A stretch of DNA of 64,000 nucleotides, from the NCBI GenBank assembly GCA_013398955.1, contig VWPU01013558.1:1-64000 (forward strand), in the 5' to 3' direction. Origin of the DNA: Callaeas wilsoni. Lineage: Eukaryota > Chordata > Aves > Passeriformes > Callaeidae. The position numbers and the translations under genes were made by a program. The number at the start of each line of letters is the position of its first letter. The stretch's first letter is position 1. Positions 1-12,900 of the stretch are shown one piece after another. The notes beneath the pieces were generated by a model. The model made no database searches. It was not told the DNA's origin and worked only from the letters and a program-made list of their open reading frames with translations.

Positions 1-3000
1 AAAGACAAACTTCTTTCACCAGGAAAAAATTTTAAAATTGAGCCTCGAAGGCAGCTTCCAGAGGAGAAAGCTGGTAAACTAATGTCTTCTATCCTAGAAG
101 AGATCTCAGTAAAAACCAACAAGCCTTACAGTACAAGTTTTGGTATTTTCTGTACAATCCTGCTCAGCATTAGTTGTAAATCTTACCAGGGGATAGGCTG
201 TTTGTTCTCACACAAATAAAATAACAAATGGAGTGAAGATCGCAGAGAGCTGACAATCACCAGAGGCAATGCAACACTCAGGGCTCTTGGAAGAACTATT
301 CAGCTCAAGAAGCTTAACAGCTCTTCATTTCTCTCTCCAGAAACTTATGAGCCCATTAAAAATATATATCTCTGTATTCCCTCCACCCAGAAGCCTTCCT
401 CCTCCAACCAGCTGCACCATTTAATGCAAGCTCAGCTGCAATGAAGAATGATCCTGTAGAAGAACCCCAGGGAAAAAGCTTTTTCTTCCTTTCCTTCCTT
501 TCTTCCTTTTTGCAGACCCAGTTGTGTGTCTGAAATCTCTCCAAGCAGCTGGCACCTTGTCTTTTCTTTTTTTAATTTTCTCCTTTTTTGTGTGTGTTTC
601 TAGGCAAGGTGGCTGCAAGAGAGGCTTTCATCTTCATTAGGGCCATACGTTTCTGCAGGTTCATTAGGCTCTTTTTTTGTTGCTATTGTGTGCAGTTGTC
701 TGCAACAAGAAAAATAGCCTCAAACATCATTAGTCTGCTAAAGAAAATTTCAGTGCTCCTTCCCAGGGCTTTGGGAATTTGTGCTGTGTTGAAACTTCAG
801 CAAAATCAAGAATCTGACATCAGGCTTCTTCCTTTATTCTTTCTCATGCACCTCGTGACAGACATGGTTCCTCAGGGCCCAATCTTGCCTTTACATAAAC
901 TGTGCTGTAGGCTTAAATATAAGCCAGGGCAAAGCAAGACCCTGATGTTTTTCCAAGGCAGCAACACACCTGCAATGATCGCTCCCTGAGGTGAGAGCTG
1001 ACCCATTCATCATGAGGGGTGTTGACTCTACACATAAAAATGACAGCTTAAATGGTATTTAACGATATTAGCTATTTCCCAGCTGATCATTTTAGCAGAT
1101 TCATTCAGCCATGTGCAAGTTGGCAAAGCTTGGGGCAAAAGGCCACACCTGGCCATTCAGAAACAGCCCCCTTGGTAGCTGAGGGCGGGTGAGATCGGGG
1201 CCCATTTGTTGAAGAGCTTTTCATCTCATATCAGCAATCAGGAGGCTCCAGGCCCCCACTCTGCTGACCCCAGGGCTACTACACAAACACACAGAGTGTG
1301 CAAGCTCCTGCTAATGGTTTTTGGCTTGCAATCCTCTCCTCAGCATCTGTCTTGCTTACACTTGAGGCCAGTAATTTTTCCTAATTTATAGACCAAATAA
1401 ATTAATCCATGACCACCCAGCAGACATCCCGCTGTGCCCTGCTGAACACCAGGATTATTTCTAGCTGAGTGAATTAAACAGCTTGGAAAACCCAAAAGAG
1501 CATTTAGATTCTAGAGCCTGAATGTTGGTCCTCCAGAAATATTGGCCAGTGCTTGAGGTAAAGGACATGACCATCCATAGCAGGGGACTGAGAGCTCTGC
1601 TCTCAAGGTGACTCCTAATCAACTGGTCATGTGTCAGTCAATCCCCAAATTCAAATTTATGTAAACATCTTCTTCATCTACACACTCTATCCACATTACC
1701 CATCTTTATAGTTGATCCCAAGTCCCACTGGATTCTACTGACTCTTCCCAGTACTCCTGGCTGTATGTGCACAAATACTGATAACTGTTTTAATGTCATC
1801 TGTTTTCGGATGTTTTCAGCAGGGCCGATGAGCTCCAAGGTCATCCTGCTTCTGACACTTCTCTCAATGGAAGGACCCATCAAATTTCCTGCAATAAACA
1901 ACACTTCATCCTCCTCTCGCCTGACTATGTTTCATTTATCTTTTGCAAATGACCAGTCAAATGACAAGTTGCTGCCCTCATAAACTTCTTAAAGTGCCTA
2001 TGAGACACATGGTGGGCTCTGCAATGTGCTTAGCTTGCATTGATCTCCTCATACATGGTATAAAAAAATAATCTTATCCATGCAATGAGAAATTGCAAAG
2101 GAGGATGTATTGTAAGCATATTTCATTAGAAAAAAGTCCTGAGATGTAATTGCTCAAACTAGACAGGAAAACTAATTGAACGTAGTAACTGTGGTAAGGC
2201 TCTGTGCTTCATGGCAGAGGCAGCACTGTTGGCTGAGCTTTATCTGCCGTTATGGCATGTGGGTTCCACACGGACTTGTCTGCAGCCCTAGGAAACAGCC
2301 TGCAGCCTGGACAGGCTTCGCATGAACTGTGTGGCCACCAATCCCACCTCCTTGAAAGTAGTAAGTGATTTTGAGAGACACAGATTATATAAGGTTGCTG
2401 CAGCCAGCTATTTCCTAAATAAGCAACTCCATTTTTACCTTCCTCTTTAACTCTGCTGATTGGTGTTGTGAATACAAAATTTATCACATCTTGACTGAGA
2501 CTAGGGGGTTCAGGGTGAGTAAAGTAAAATGTAATTTGACATCAAAATAACTCACAGAGAAGCCGCTTCACTGACTGTAAGATTAATTGTCATATTTAAT
2601 GCATTATAAACCTCTACTTGTTAATTTATGTCAAGTCACCCCAAGATTTCCAGGCTGTTGCATCAGGCAGTTACTGCTTTCAGGGTAGCTTGCTCTAACA
2701 TTTAGGTCCAGCTTGGCTATAGTCCATTAGGATCTTACTGCTCACTTACAAAAGGAACATTAAAAAATTATTTCATCTCATGGCATCGATAATAAATCAG
2801 TTCTTCAAGATCAAGGTTTCTGCAATGGTTGACTGACTGTATTTTGCATATCTTTTTCAAAGCCTTGCAATCTTATTTTGGAAAACTTGAAGCTTTTTGA
2901 AACCTTGTTTTTGTGCACCTGGATTCCTGTGACCCGTCTCCAAATCAATCTCTGTGCTGATTAGAACATCACCTTTCCCCAAATCTATGGGACTCGTTGT

Positions 3001-3540
3001 GCCACAAACCACTGGCCACGCAATTGAGAGGTTTGCACCTATTTTCCTACCCAATTTTTAAGAATGACTCCTACACATCTATTATTGTCCAGTGTTTAAG
3101 AAAGGAGATGGTGTGAGCTGAATCTTTGGTCTGATTTGGCATGGTCCTCCTTGGAGCACAGCTTTGGTCCTCCATCTGCCCGCCTGTAAGAGGGATGAGG
3201 GGTGGGTTTGGTAACAGTTGTTTGAAATCCACATCCATGACAGAGGGGTGAGGCCCAGAAATCTGTTTTTCACACAAAAGGACTCAGAGAACTCCTTCAG
3301 AATCATCTAGATGGACTCTCCATGCTGTTTGCTGTGTTGCACAGTAAGCACGTTTCCCTTCAGACAAGGGCAGATCACAACAGGCAAAGGAAACCTGTGT
3401 TTCGAGCAACTTTAAAGACTATCCATGCATGCTTTAGAGGCACAAATTAATCCCCCCCTCTCCCCACAAACCAATCAAACAGCAGTGTTGTAAACGTGGA
3501 GACATCAGAGAGCAATCCCCCGCTCCGACTCTCTCTGCGC
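1..3540. other. Unique sequence, no gene recognised
   Basis: Mixed-composition vertebrate DNA. Short frames occur on both strands but none has a domain, codon bias or flanking splice signals that set it apart from chance. One GTGAGT donor-like site near 2515 lacks a convincing exon upstream. No transposon fragment was recognised here by eye. Confidence 0.5.
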
Positions 3541-3542
3541 AC

Positions 3543-3558
3543 CACACACACACACAGA
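3543..3558. repeat. Short (CA)n microsatellite
   Basis: A run of about eight CA dinucleotides. Short and likely of little functional weight. Confidence 0.8.
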
Positions 3559-4365
3559 GTGTTTGTCTCCGGGTCAGTGGGAAAGTTAATTAGAAGAACG
3601 GAGTTTCTTGTGATGGAAGATGCCACCCTGTTATGATTCTGAGTCCTCTGTCTGCTTCTGATGAATTACAAATGACAGCGAGGGAAGTGAAGGACACTGG
3701 CAGTGACAGTTTGTCAGCCACACTCACTCTGCGTACGGTTTTTGGGTGGGTAACTTTTTCCTTCTTTGTTCTTTTACACCACTCACTATGACTTCCTTCC
3801 TCCCCTTTGCATCCTCTCCCTTTCCTTGCCTTCACCAGAGGTGACTGGAAGGTGAAAGAGAGGGCAGCCTCTTTGATCAGACCTCGCGAGCCTCAAAGAA
3901 TGGGACTGGGATGGGGCAGTGCAGGAGACCTCTGGACGGGGCTTTCAGATGTGATAACAGTGATGCTGAGCAAACAACATCTGATGGAGCAGGTGCAGGG
4001 CTCTGCGCTCAGCCATCACTTGCCTCCAGACAGGCAGGCAGAAAAGGAACCCAGCAGTGAAATGTTTCTTATCAAGAGATGCTGCTGCTTTCCTTCAGCC
4101 TGTCAGTCAAGAAACCAGCAAGTAGACTGGAACAGGGCTTGCTCGTTGCTGGTTCTTCGTTCTTTGTATTTTTGCAAGTTGTTCATCTACTGCTACAAAG
4201 TTTTTGTTTTTCTTAAGTGTGTTTTTAATAAGACGTGGCTGCTGTCATCCTGGTATATCATGGGCTGGGCAAAAACATACTCTGCACAGTGTGATTTCTC
4301 CCATCACAATATTTTTTTCCTACCAAAATACATGTCTACCAAATACCTGTTTCTTCTCCTTTTAA

Positions 4366-4416
4366 GAAAAAAAAAAAAGGAGGGGGGGGGAGAGAGACAG
4401 AAAGAGAGAGAGAGAA
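4366..4416. repeat. Polypurine low-complexity tract
   Basis: An A run, then a G run, then GA-rich repeats, all purine on the plus strand. It forms the 3' end of the longest open frame of the window (3807-4427), which is one reason that frame is not called a gene. Homopurine tracts can adopt triplex structures, but nothing here shows that they do. Confidence 0.85.
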
Positions 4417-4430
4417 ACTCATTTTAGTGA

Positions 4431-7057
4431 ATTTTGCAGCCTGAAATCATTTTTTTGGAAAACCTTTTTTTGAAGTTGGAAACACATTTCAATGAATTCC
4501 AGAGGAAGAAAATTCTGATTTTATTTTCTTGAAAATGACTGCAAGATAGATCAGTTTGGGAAGAAATAACTTTTGGGCTGTGGAAGTTTTCTCAGGGCAG
4601 CAAAATCTCTGAGTGATTGGAGAGTGCTTCTATTCTCCCAAGTGCTTCTCCTTCACAGAAGCAGATGAAACACGCAGGGGCCCTAAGTCTTGATCTAGGA
4701 GCCAGAATAGGGATTTGAGCACTTATTTCAAAGGGTGGAAAATTAAACAAATAGCAATAGAGAAGTGTATGTGTTCATGAATCAGATTATGATCATGCCT
4801 GAGTGAAGACAATTGGTTGTTAACTCTACTCCTATTAAAGTTCATATCCTGAAAGGCTACACAGCTGCTAAATAAAAGCTGAAATAGATTTCCGTGCTAA
4901 CTTCAAGGTCATGTTTCTGCAGCATTATGGAATACATTAAAATGCTCAATTTATCCTCTGTAACTCAAAAAAATATATAAATGTAGCTTATATTAAATAA
5001 ACCTTTGGCAGGATCTCTTCCTCTCTCGCTTTTTCTCCTTTGACCTCTATATTTAATAGAAAAATGTATTTCAATATGAGAAGATTTTCTTTATTATATT
5101 TGCTCTTTCCTCAGTGGAAGCCATTGTTGCCCAGAGGGAAAAGTATATATAGAGTGTCCTCTTGTCCACAAAATCCACTGACCTCAATCCAGCTATTTAT
5201 TGTCCTACCATAAGAGAGCAATGGTAAGAGCCCTGATTTTCTTTGATTATGAGCAGGCATGTGCCATGTTGTGCACAAATAAGGTGGTTCCTTTACCTCT
5301 AGACTAACCCAGCTTGGTGAGGGGAACCCTCATCATGCAGGGGCTGTAGTTTTGGACAGGAGAATTCCCAGTCCATGTATTCAAGGGCAATCCAAAAAAA
5401 TCACAATCAGGCACTGGAGTGTAAATGGAGACGCAGTTTTCTTGTTATTACTGCCTGCTGCTGCAGGNAAAAAAACTGTTATTTTGTTAATAACAAAACC
5501 AGTAATTTTCGTTATTACTGCCTGCTGCTGCAGGAATTAAAGGGAAATGTCCCATAATTCGTTAAGATGTGCTAGAATCCTTTCGGTAATGTTTTCACTA
5601 AGGAGAGAGCAGCATTCTGCTAAAATTACCATATGGCTCATGCTGGATTGGGATTACATCTGACCAGTTTGGAGCACACACAGAGATTGGCCATTTTAGC
5701 TCCTGCCAGAGAAGATACACCTTCAAAAGTGTATTGAGTAGGATGTCTGCTGAGTCTGTGCTTCCTTCATAATGCATCCATCAAAATCCTGGTAATGTAA
5801 GGGGTGCTTCCTAGCACCTCTTCCATGGGAACAAAGAACAGGATTTGCCCTTTGAGGTAGGCTCAGACTGGAGTCACAGGCACAGCCACCCTTGAGTTTG
5901 GGGAAGCTGGGGATCAGTTTCAGATCTCTCTGCATTCAACCAGAAATACCTCTTGCTTTGTGACATACCTGAAATTTAAATCTGTCAACATTTTAGTCCT
6001 CTGCCATGGACGGTGCTGTGGTGCAGATCCAGAAAGACAGGCCTCTTGCCAGAGCACTGAAGCACATGCCAGAACCATGGGGCCCTGCCTGGGAAGAGCT
6101 CCTGTGAGCTGAAATAACCATTATTTTTATCACCCTTCTGTCAAGTCCTCTACTGCAAAGAGACCAGCTCCCAACCATTTACTTTACTGCTTCTACCTAG
6201 ATGGAATTTCACAGGACACATAATTTTTCTCCCAACAAACCAGCTCTTGCTCCTTCTACCACATTGTCGTGCAGGGGACTCTCTTGGCTCTTGTAGACCC
6301 AGCAGTGCAGCAGGGAGGCCTTTGTTCACCTCCTTGCTGCATCCCTTGGGCTGCCTGGCAGCACCACGTCCCAAGGGTTTTGCCCTGAGCTGCTCTGCCA
6401 AATGGCTTCACATTTTGAAGTAGAAGAGGAGGCTGTTTCCTGCAAACAGATTATGAATTTAAATATTTCCCTGAGCTTCTGTTCACAGGATTTCTAATGC
6501 ACTGGGCATCAGCTTAGCCCCCTGATGAATCAAAGTCATTTTGCAAAAATGGCACCTTAGTGTTGCATATATATTGCCCCTCTACAGCTTCCCTGGTATA
6601 TTTATTCAGTTTACTAGTCAAAACTAGTTTCATGCTACACTAAGCCCAGCAGGGTCAACACCTAGCCTATGAAAATCAAGCTGTCTCTTTTCTCTCTGCT
6701 TCATACATCATCATCAAGCAAAGCTGGATATTAGAAAGTAGGTTTTGAACCTGGAATGATTATTGCTGCTGCTGCCTGATATGGCAGGAAGAAAGACAAA
6801 GAGAGGAACATGAATTTGCAATGGTTTGATGCTGCAGATCTGGGAAAAAAAGCAGATGCAGTGTGGCTTGTCATATCCAGTAAGAGCACCATGTGGGCAA
6901 GGACTAAGGGTGTCTGTGCTGAGGCTGCAGATGCTGCTATGGCTTGGTAGGGACATGCAGAAACGCACCGGCACAGACGAGCTGGAAGAGCTGCAGTACG
7001 AAAAGTCCTGCCTGCACATAACACAGAGAGGAAAGAAAAGGTGTAAAAGAGTAACTT
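4431..7057. other. Unique sequence with one assembly ambiguity
   Basis: No gene recognised. Contains the duplicated 24-mer around the N at 5468 and otherwise moderately AT-rich DNA. A short (TGC)n-like run lies near 6767. No transposon remnant was recognised apart from the CR1 that begins at about 7058. Confidence 0.5.
5444..5534. repeat. Direct repeat of a 24-mer flanking an N
   Basis: The 24 bases beginning GTTATTACTGCC and ending CTGCTGCAGG occur at 5444-5467 and again, identically, at 5511-5534. The single ambiguous base of the window (N, 5468) directly follows the first copy. Between the copies is an inverted repeat: TTTTGTTA and TAACAAAA around one A. This could be a real short duplication or a gap-closure artefact in which one locus was written twice. 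Confidence 0.85.
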
Positions 7058-7310
7058 AGGCTTCAAACTGAAAGAGAGTAGGTTTAGATTGGATATTAAG
7101 CAGAAATTTACTGTGGGGGTGGTGAGGCACTGTAACAGGTTGCCCAGAAAAGATGCGGATGCCCCATGCCTGGAAGTGTTCAAGGCCAGGTTGGATGGGC
7201 TTTGAGCAAGCTGGTCTAGCGGACAGTGTCCCTACCCACAGCAAGAAGGCTGGAGCTGGGTGATCTTCAAGATCCCTTCCAGCCCATACCATTCTGGGAT
7301 TCTGTGATAG
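7058..7310 (+). mobile_element. CR1 retrotransposon, 3'-end fragment
   Basis: Recognised from the avian CR1 3' region: a segment resembling TTTAGATTGGATATTA, then the GGCACTG...AACAGGTTGCCCAGA block, a GTGTTCAAGGCCAGGTTGG block, and a CCTTCCAGCCCATACCATTC block. It ends in the octamer-like terminus TTCTGGGATTCTGTGAT. CR1 is the dominant LINE of birds and is nearly always 5'-truncated, as here. No reverse transcriptase coding sequence remains. Open frames overlapping it are not genes. Confidence 0.9.
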
Positions 7311-9595
7311 GCTGGTCCTGCTCAGAGCTGTCAGATTGCTCTGTGACCAGTGAAGAAAATCAGAGCTGTATCTGACTATCCAACCAAAAGCACACAATCA
7401 CTGTGTTAATTCAAACAAGTTATGCCTTTTAAATTGAAAAATGCTTTCTCCACTGATTTTCCTCTCACCCTCCCTGATTGTCTCCACTGACAGCTCTAGG
7501 ATGGTGGTCTGACCACTCCCTTAGGTACAGCAGTGAGCATCAGGGCTGTGCTTTGAAAACGGCCAAAATTCCACAGCTTTCTGTGGGACTAGGATGCCCA
7601 AGGCATCCGGTTCTGGCAGTACCTGCAGAAGTGGGCACAGGAGCAGGGTTGTGTGAGGAAGCTGAGATCAGGGACACATACAGAGCCCCAGGCAGATTCA
7701 CGCTCCACTAACTGTCTGCAGGTGTAACTGATACAGTCCCTCTCTGACTGACAAACCCAGCAAAACTGAGCTTTCCAGCTTGAGATAAAAAAACCCTGAG
7801 TGATCCCACACTGTGGCAAGCAGGAGCTGAAACATCTCTCATCATCTGTGGAGCAGGCACAAGGGGAAGCTTGTAACACACACACACAAACACTTATTAA
7901 AGTTTTGAAACCATAATTAAAAGCAGGCGTTTCCATCGCACAGCACACACTGTGCTGCGGCCCTGGAGCTGTGCAGCTCCCCCCGCTCCCTGCCCCGCTG
8001 CTCAGCTCCACAACACATCTCCAGTTGTCACTTTTACATATCTCTGTGTTTAACATGCAGCCAGCACTCCTCACCTGCCTTTCACTGGAACTCAGCGTGG
8101 CCCCCTGCTATTGATTAATTTGCGCTAATTAAAACCAGCAGTGTTTCTGCAGAAAAGAAAGATGTGTAAGTGTCAATAAATTATGGGAAATTTCACAGAT
8201 TAAAGATTGCCAACTTCTGCTTGAAAATAACTAAACAAATGTTAATGGCTCCTTCCGAAGAGCCTAAATTCACTAAAAGGGCTGCATGAATGGGCTCCAG
8301 TGCTCCTCTTGGATTTCAGTGACTTGCAGTGATGCTCTGGCTGGGTTACAAACACAAAGACTTCATTTTTTCCAACATAGGTATTTCTGTTTTCCAAGAC
8401 AATTTATGCATCGTCACTCATTTCTTCCTTGCCAGCAACTCAAACCAATTGGTTGAACCAAGATTCTTCAGTGCCAACAACATGGCAACCCTACTAAAAT
8501 CCCAAGCAAATAAAGAGAGGAATTGTGGTGAGCCACCAAGCCAGCAGTGCTTGTTAGCAGCTGCTGGTAATAAACCTGCTGAAAAGCAGGTGCAGTGAAG
8601 GGAACTTCATAAATCTGGAACAAACAGCTGGGGACAAGCCTAGTTTTTATGGCATGAAACTAGATTCAGGAACCTGAGGTAGGGGTAATTCAGAGCAAGG
8701 TTAGATTTCCACTGCCCCAAAGCCAGGGCACGGATGCAGGGAGGAGGGAGCAACACTGTGACAATTTTCTTGCACTTTCCTTTCCCTGCTGTGTCTCTTT
8801 CACTGTCGCGACTCCAGTGCTCCCAGTTTTAAATACAGCACCTTTTCCTGGTGGTTTACAAGATATACAAGGTCAGCTTCAGGAGATGTTGGTTAACAGG
8901 AGCAGCCTCCCAGTCTCTGCAGCTCAGCTGGGACTGATTATCCTCAGGACTTACAGATGCACAGTGGCTAAAATCCAAATGCACCAAAGTTTTGCAGTTT
9001 GCTGGCAGTTGAGGATGCAGACAGCATCAGCAAGAGGCTTTTCAGCACGCTCAGTGCACTAACTGATCTTCAAGTGGGAGGAGTGAATTCCCTGTGAATG
9101 AGAAGTGTTATGAGGCCTGACACAGTGCCAGCGAGACTGAGGGCATGGGGGCTCAGCTGTGAGAGGGGTGTGTGGTTTGTTACAGGGTGAGGTTTAATGA
9201 AGCCCTCTTGCCCCTGATCTTTGGAGCTGTGTGAGAGAGCAGAGAGGAGGCAGGGCTTAATATCAGCTCTGCGCTGGGGTGGGTGAATTCCCCAGCACCG
9301 GCCTCGGTTGGCCGGGATGAGGTCCTGTCCTGGTGAGAGCATCTCATCAGATGTGCTGAGAGCAGCAATGAGAAATCAGGAAGCTCCTGCCGTTGGCTTG
9401 GTGGGATTAATTAACTCCAGCATTGTCGCTGCCTCCAATTAACTCCGTGGCTGCAGGCTCGGCCCTGCTGGGTTTTGGTGGGGAAGGACCGACAGGGTGG
9501 GGACGGCTGGTGAGTGGGAGCTGAGTGGCAGCGTAGGGGCAGGAGCACATCAGGGGCTCAGCTGCACACAGAGAAGGGGAAATGCCCTTGGAAGT
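7311..9595. other. Unique sequence, no gene recognised
   Basis: Contains a short (CA)n near 7877 and an AT-rich stretch at 8105-8215 with ATTAAT and CTAATTAA homeodomain-type motifs that may be conserved regulatory DNA. The 161-codon minus-strand frame at 7589-8074 has many cysteines but no family pattern and no splice context, and is taken as chance. Confidence 0.5.
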
Positions 9596-9599
9596 AGAT

Positions 9600-9935
9600 G
9601 GAAATGTGAAAGAAACACAACATTGAAAAGTCATGCACTTGGGTGCTACATAAGTAAGAATTTTTATGGCACAGCTAGGGAAGGAAAGGAGGACGCCTGT
9701 CCTTTGTAAATCTCTCTGTTGAAAGACTCATTTATTAGTCATCCATAATAGAAGAAATGTCATCAGAAGAGTGTTTTCATGAGAAAAGGGGAAAATTGAT
9801 GCCATTGTACAAGGCACTAGTAAGACTGTGTTTGGGATATTTTGTACAGTTTATGGTTACTCACAGTCAAGACAAAATAGTTTAAACTGAAAAAGGCACT
9901 GAGAAAAGATGTCTGTTAGTCTGGCATGACGGACT
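9600..9935 (+). mobile_element. Ancient CR1/L3-like LINE fragment
   Basis: Diverged sequence with the order of blocks found upstream of the CR1 3' UTR: an AAGTCATGCACTTGGG block at about 9628, then after an unaligned interval a stretch matching the pattern CACTAGTAAGACTGTG...GGATATTTTGTACAGTTT (about 9817-9852), then an AAACTGAAAAAGGCACTGAGAAAAGATG block. In intact CR1/L3 elements these positions encode the last part of reverse transcriptase. Here the frame is broken. Divergence from the younger CR1 pieces in this window suggests an early amniote insertion. The boundaries are approximate. Confidence 0.65.
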
Positions 9936-12900
9936 ACAGCCTCCTATCTGCAGGCTCCTGAGGTCAGAAAGTCCATAGAACTTAAAAATGTTCCCAAAAG
10001 CATTATAAGATTCCAGAACTGGATTGCCACATGGACCAAGAGATGGGTGCACACTTCATTTCACTCCTACTAAGGAACATATATTTGGTCTGATACATAC
10101 CTTAGGCTGTAATAAATTAATCTCCAATAGTCCATCTCAATTACTGTCACCCATAATGACCAGTATCTCAAGATGTAAAGAAGTTGATAAAATTGAGGTA
10201 TGATTTAGCATTACTTGACATAGGAAACTTAGCTTGTTGTTTGTTGCAGGAAAGACAAGGAAACAAGATTGACAGTTCTGGAAATGTTCAGATAGCCTTA
10301 ATCCACAGGTATTTTATACCACCCGCTGCCTGGTCTGGTTAAAAACTCCAGAAGTTGTGCTCAAGAATCCAGTTTGTGAAACTGTGGAGTCTTTTTGTGG
10401 CCAATCCAGTATCAAACTGTAAGAGGGTGGAGAATTCTGCACTGAGATACCCAGAAATCGGGAATGGGATTAATTTCATATTGTTATTTGGACAACTAAT
10501 CCACTCATCATAGGTTTATTTTACAGGCTAGAAAGAATAATAGGCTTTTTAAAGTGCAGTTCACCTCATGCTATTACAGATATTAGGCTGACTGCCTGTG
10601 TCTGTCCTTGGCTATAATTGGAGCCTGGGGTGCCCAGCTCGAATGGAAATGTCTGCCTCGAAGAAGTGAGATGAATCCAACCCCTTGCATGAAGAAACCA
10701 AGCGTTATATTTTTGCTTTCCTCTCCAAGACAGACAATCCTTTTAGGATCCTCCCACTCTGAGTTGCTCAGCATTTTTCTAGACAGGTGTCTTTGTTTTT
10801 CTCCATGGTGTTTCAGGACTTTCTTTCCAAGCACATGCTCGTTGTGCCCGCCTGGCTGCCTGCCATGGGCTAACAGGTCTCCTCATGGCTGGCATGGGTA
10901 CTGTGCCCTTTTGTCACTCCCCCAGCTCTTGGGAAAGAAGATCTGAACTCTTTTGTAGAGAAGGAGGAAGGCATGGCCCGTGGAAGGGTAATGGTCATTC
11001 AATCCTATAAGCAGCAGAGCTGGGCAAAGGCCTCAACTTCTGACCTTTAGAGTGTGAAGTCTGTCCAGACAAGGCAATGATGTGCTTGTAGCTGAGCTGG
11101 GAGGAGGAACACGAGTCTTTGGCAAGTAAAGTCTATTGGGAAACTCACAGGAAAGAAACTACAATGTCACAGTCTTCGAGTTGTGGGTGAAGTATTAAAC
11201 CACGGTCATTTGAACTGATCATGAATATTCACATGCATTGTGTTCATGTTCAAAAGCACATGCATTTTTTCCCTTGAAAAACACACACTTGGGAGACTTG
11301 TCAATTTAAGTGGATTGTTTCAGAAGGCAGTGTGAATAAGGTGGTTTTCAACCTCTCCCCAGATCAGTAAGTCAAGATCTTGCCCCTCATGCCAAATCCT
11401 AAGTGATCATATTTACCTCAACTCTGAAAGACAGCAAGGAACCAGCAGAGTAGAGGCAGGAGAAATGTCATGGAAGAGCCTCGGGGAAAGCTAAGATGTG
11501 AGGTAAAGGAGCAGCTTGGCCACTCTGTACACGGGAACCTTCTGAAAGGACCTCAGAGTGCAAACTAGAGGGGCAGACGTTTGTGTCAGAGGAGAGCAAA
11601 TTGTGTGGTGAGCAATTCAGGTGGATGAAGACACACTGAAGTGGATCCCTGAGGTGGACCACCAAGAACTGGAACTGCAAACACTGACTCTGGTCAGATG
11701 GGATATGTATGGGGAAGCGGCCTGAACGTTGCACAGAACCTGCCATCCCACACAATTAGTCCCCTGGGAGTTCTGTATCCACTCACAAAGGTTTCAGACA
11801 AAAGGAAGAGCTGTGTTGGCATAAAACCCAGCTCCATTATGCATGGGCTGTTGGTTTCCCTTTTTTGCCAGCTCTTCTGGATTCATATCAGGAAGCCTGG
11901 AAGCTGCACATCCCTAATGAAAAGCAGAAGATATTCATGATTAAATCTGAGCTGTTCAAATGCAATTGGTTGCTAGCAGATTTCAAGGTCTGTTTCAGTG
12001 ATCTCCATGCAGCAAAACCAACACAATACGAACGGTGATGGAGCAGCTCTGGCTGCGGCTGGTCATACAAAACTTCCATTGGATCTGCTTTTTGCTGTCT
12101 CCAAGGCTGCTGATTCACCTAAAAAGGCAACTTCTGCCCTCAGAGACTGAGAGTGGCTTCTTAGTCTGTTCTCTTCTCTTGAGTTAGGTGGAAGCTCAGT
12201 ACAATCAGACATTCTTTCTATGACAGGAAAAACCTTCCCTTTCATTAAGTGGTCACTTGGAAACTTATCTTCTCTGGACCTCTGCAACACCAGATCTCAG
12301 ACTATGTCATGAAACTCATGTTTCCTGCAAGGCTGTGGGTGATCTGCAGTAATTCACAAGAAAGCTGGGTATTTAAAGATATTCCACTATCATACTTTTA
12401 AGAACAACTATATTGCTTCAGTAAAATGTGCCTGAATATCAAACCACCCATGCTGAAAACAGACTAAGCTCAAACTCAGGGAAGATAAAATGCAAATAAA
12501 AATTATTATTTACAATGTCTAACTGCACAACACAGTGACAGGTGAAGAAAGCAAGAAAAAGCTACTTCATCCAGTAACACAAGGATCAGATCTATAAAGT
12601 CTCTTTCCTTCTTCATGTACTTAAGTTTCTCTCAGCTGGCACTACTGACTCTCTGGATCCACTGCAAGGAGCTGGTGGTGCAGCGCCTCCAAAAGTGGGA
12701 CTTCTGGGACAGCTTAATGGCAATACAATCCAGACAGGCAAATCTAGAGAGCACCAATAGACAGTTTCAATATTCCCCTGTCTCTGCACACTGGGATCTT
12801 TGTTCATGAAATTCATCTTATTTTAAACTAAAACACTGCCTATTATCTCGTCTCCAGACACATCAGAACAATGTTTTTCACCAAAGCTGTAATCAAGAGT

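Noticed and set aside
3807..4427. Longest open frame of the window (206 codons, plus)
   Set aside because: No domain, no splice or promoter context, and its C-terminal end is the polypurine tract. Expected by chance in 64 kb.
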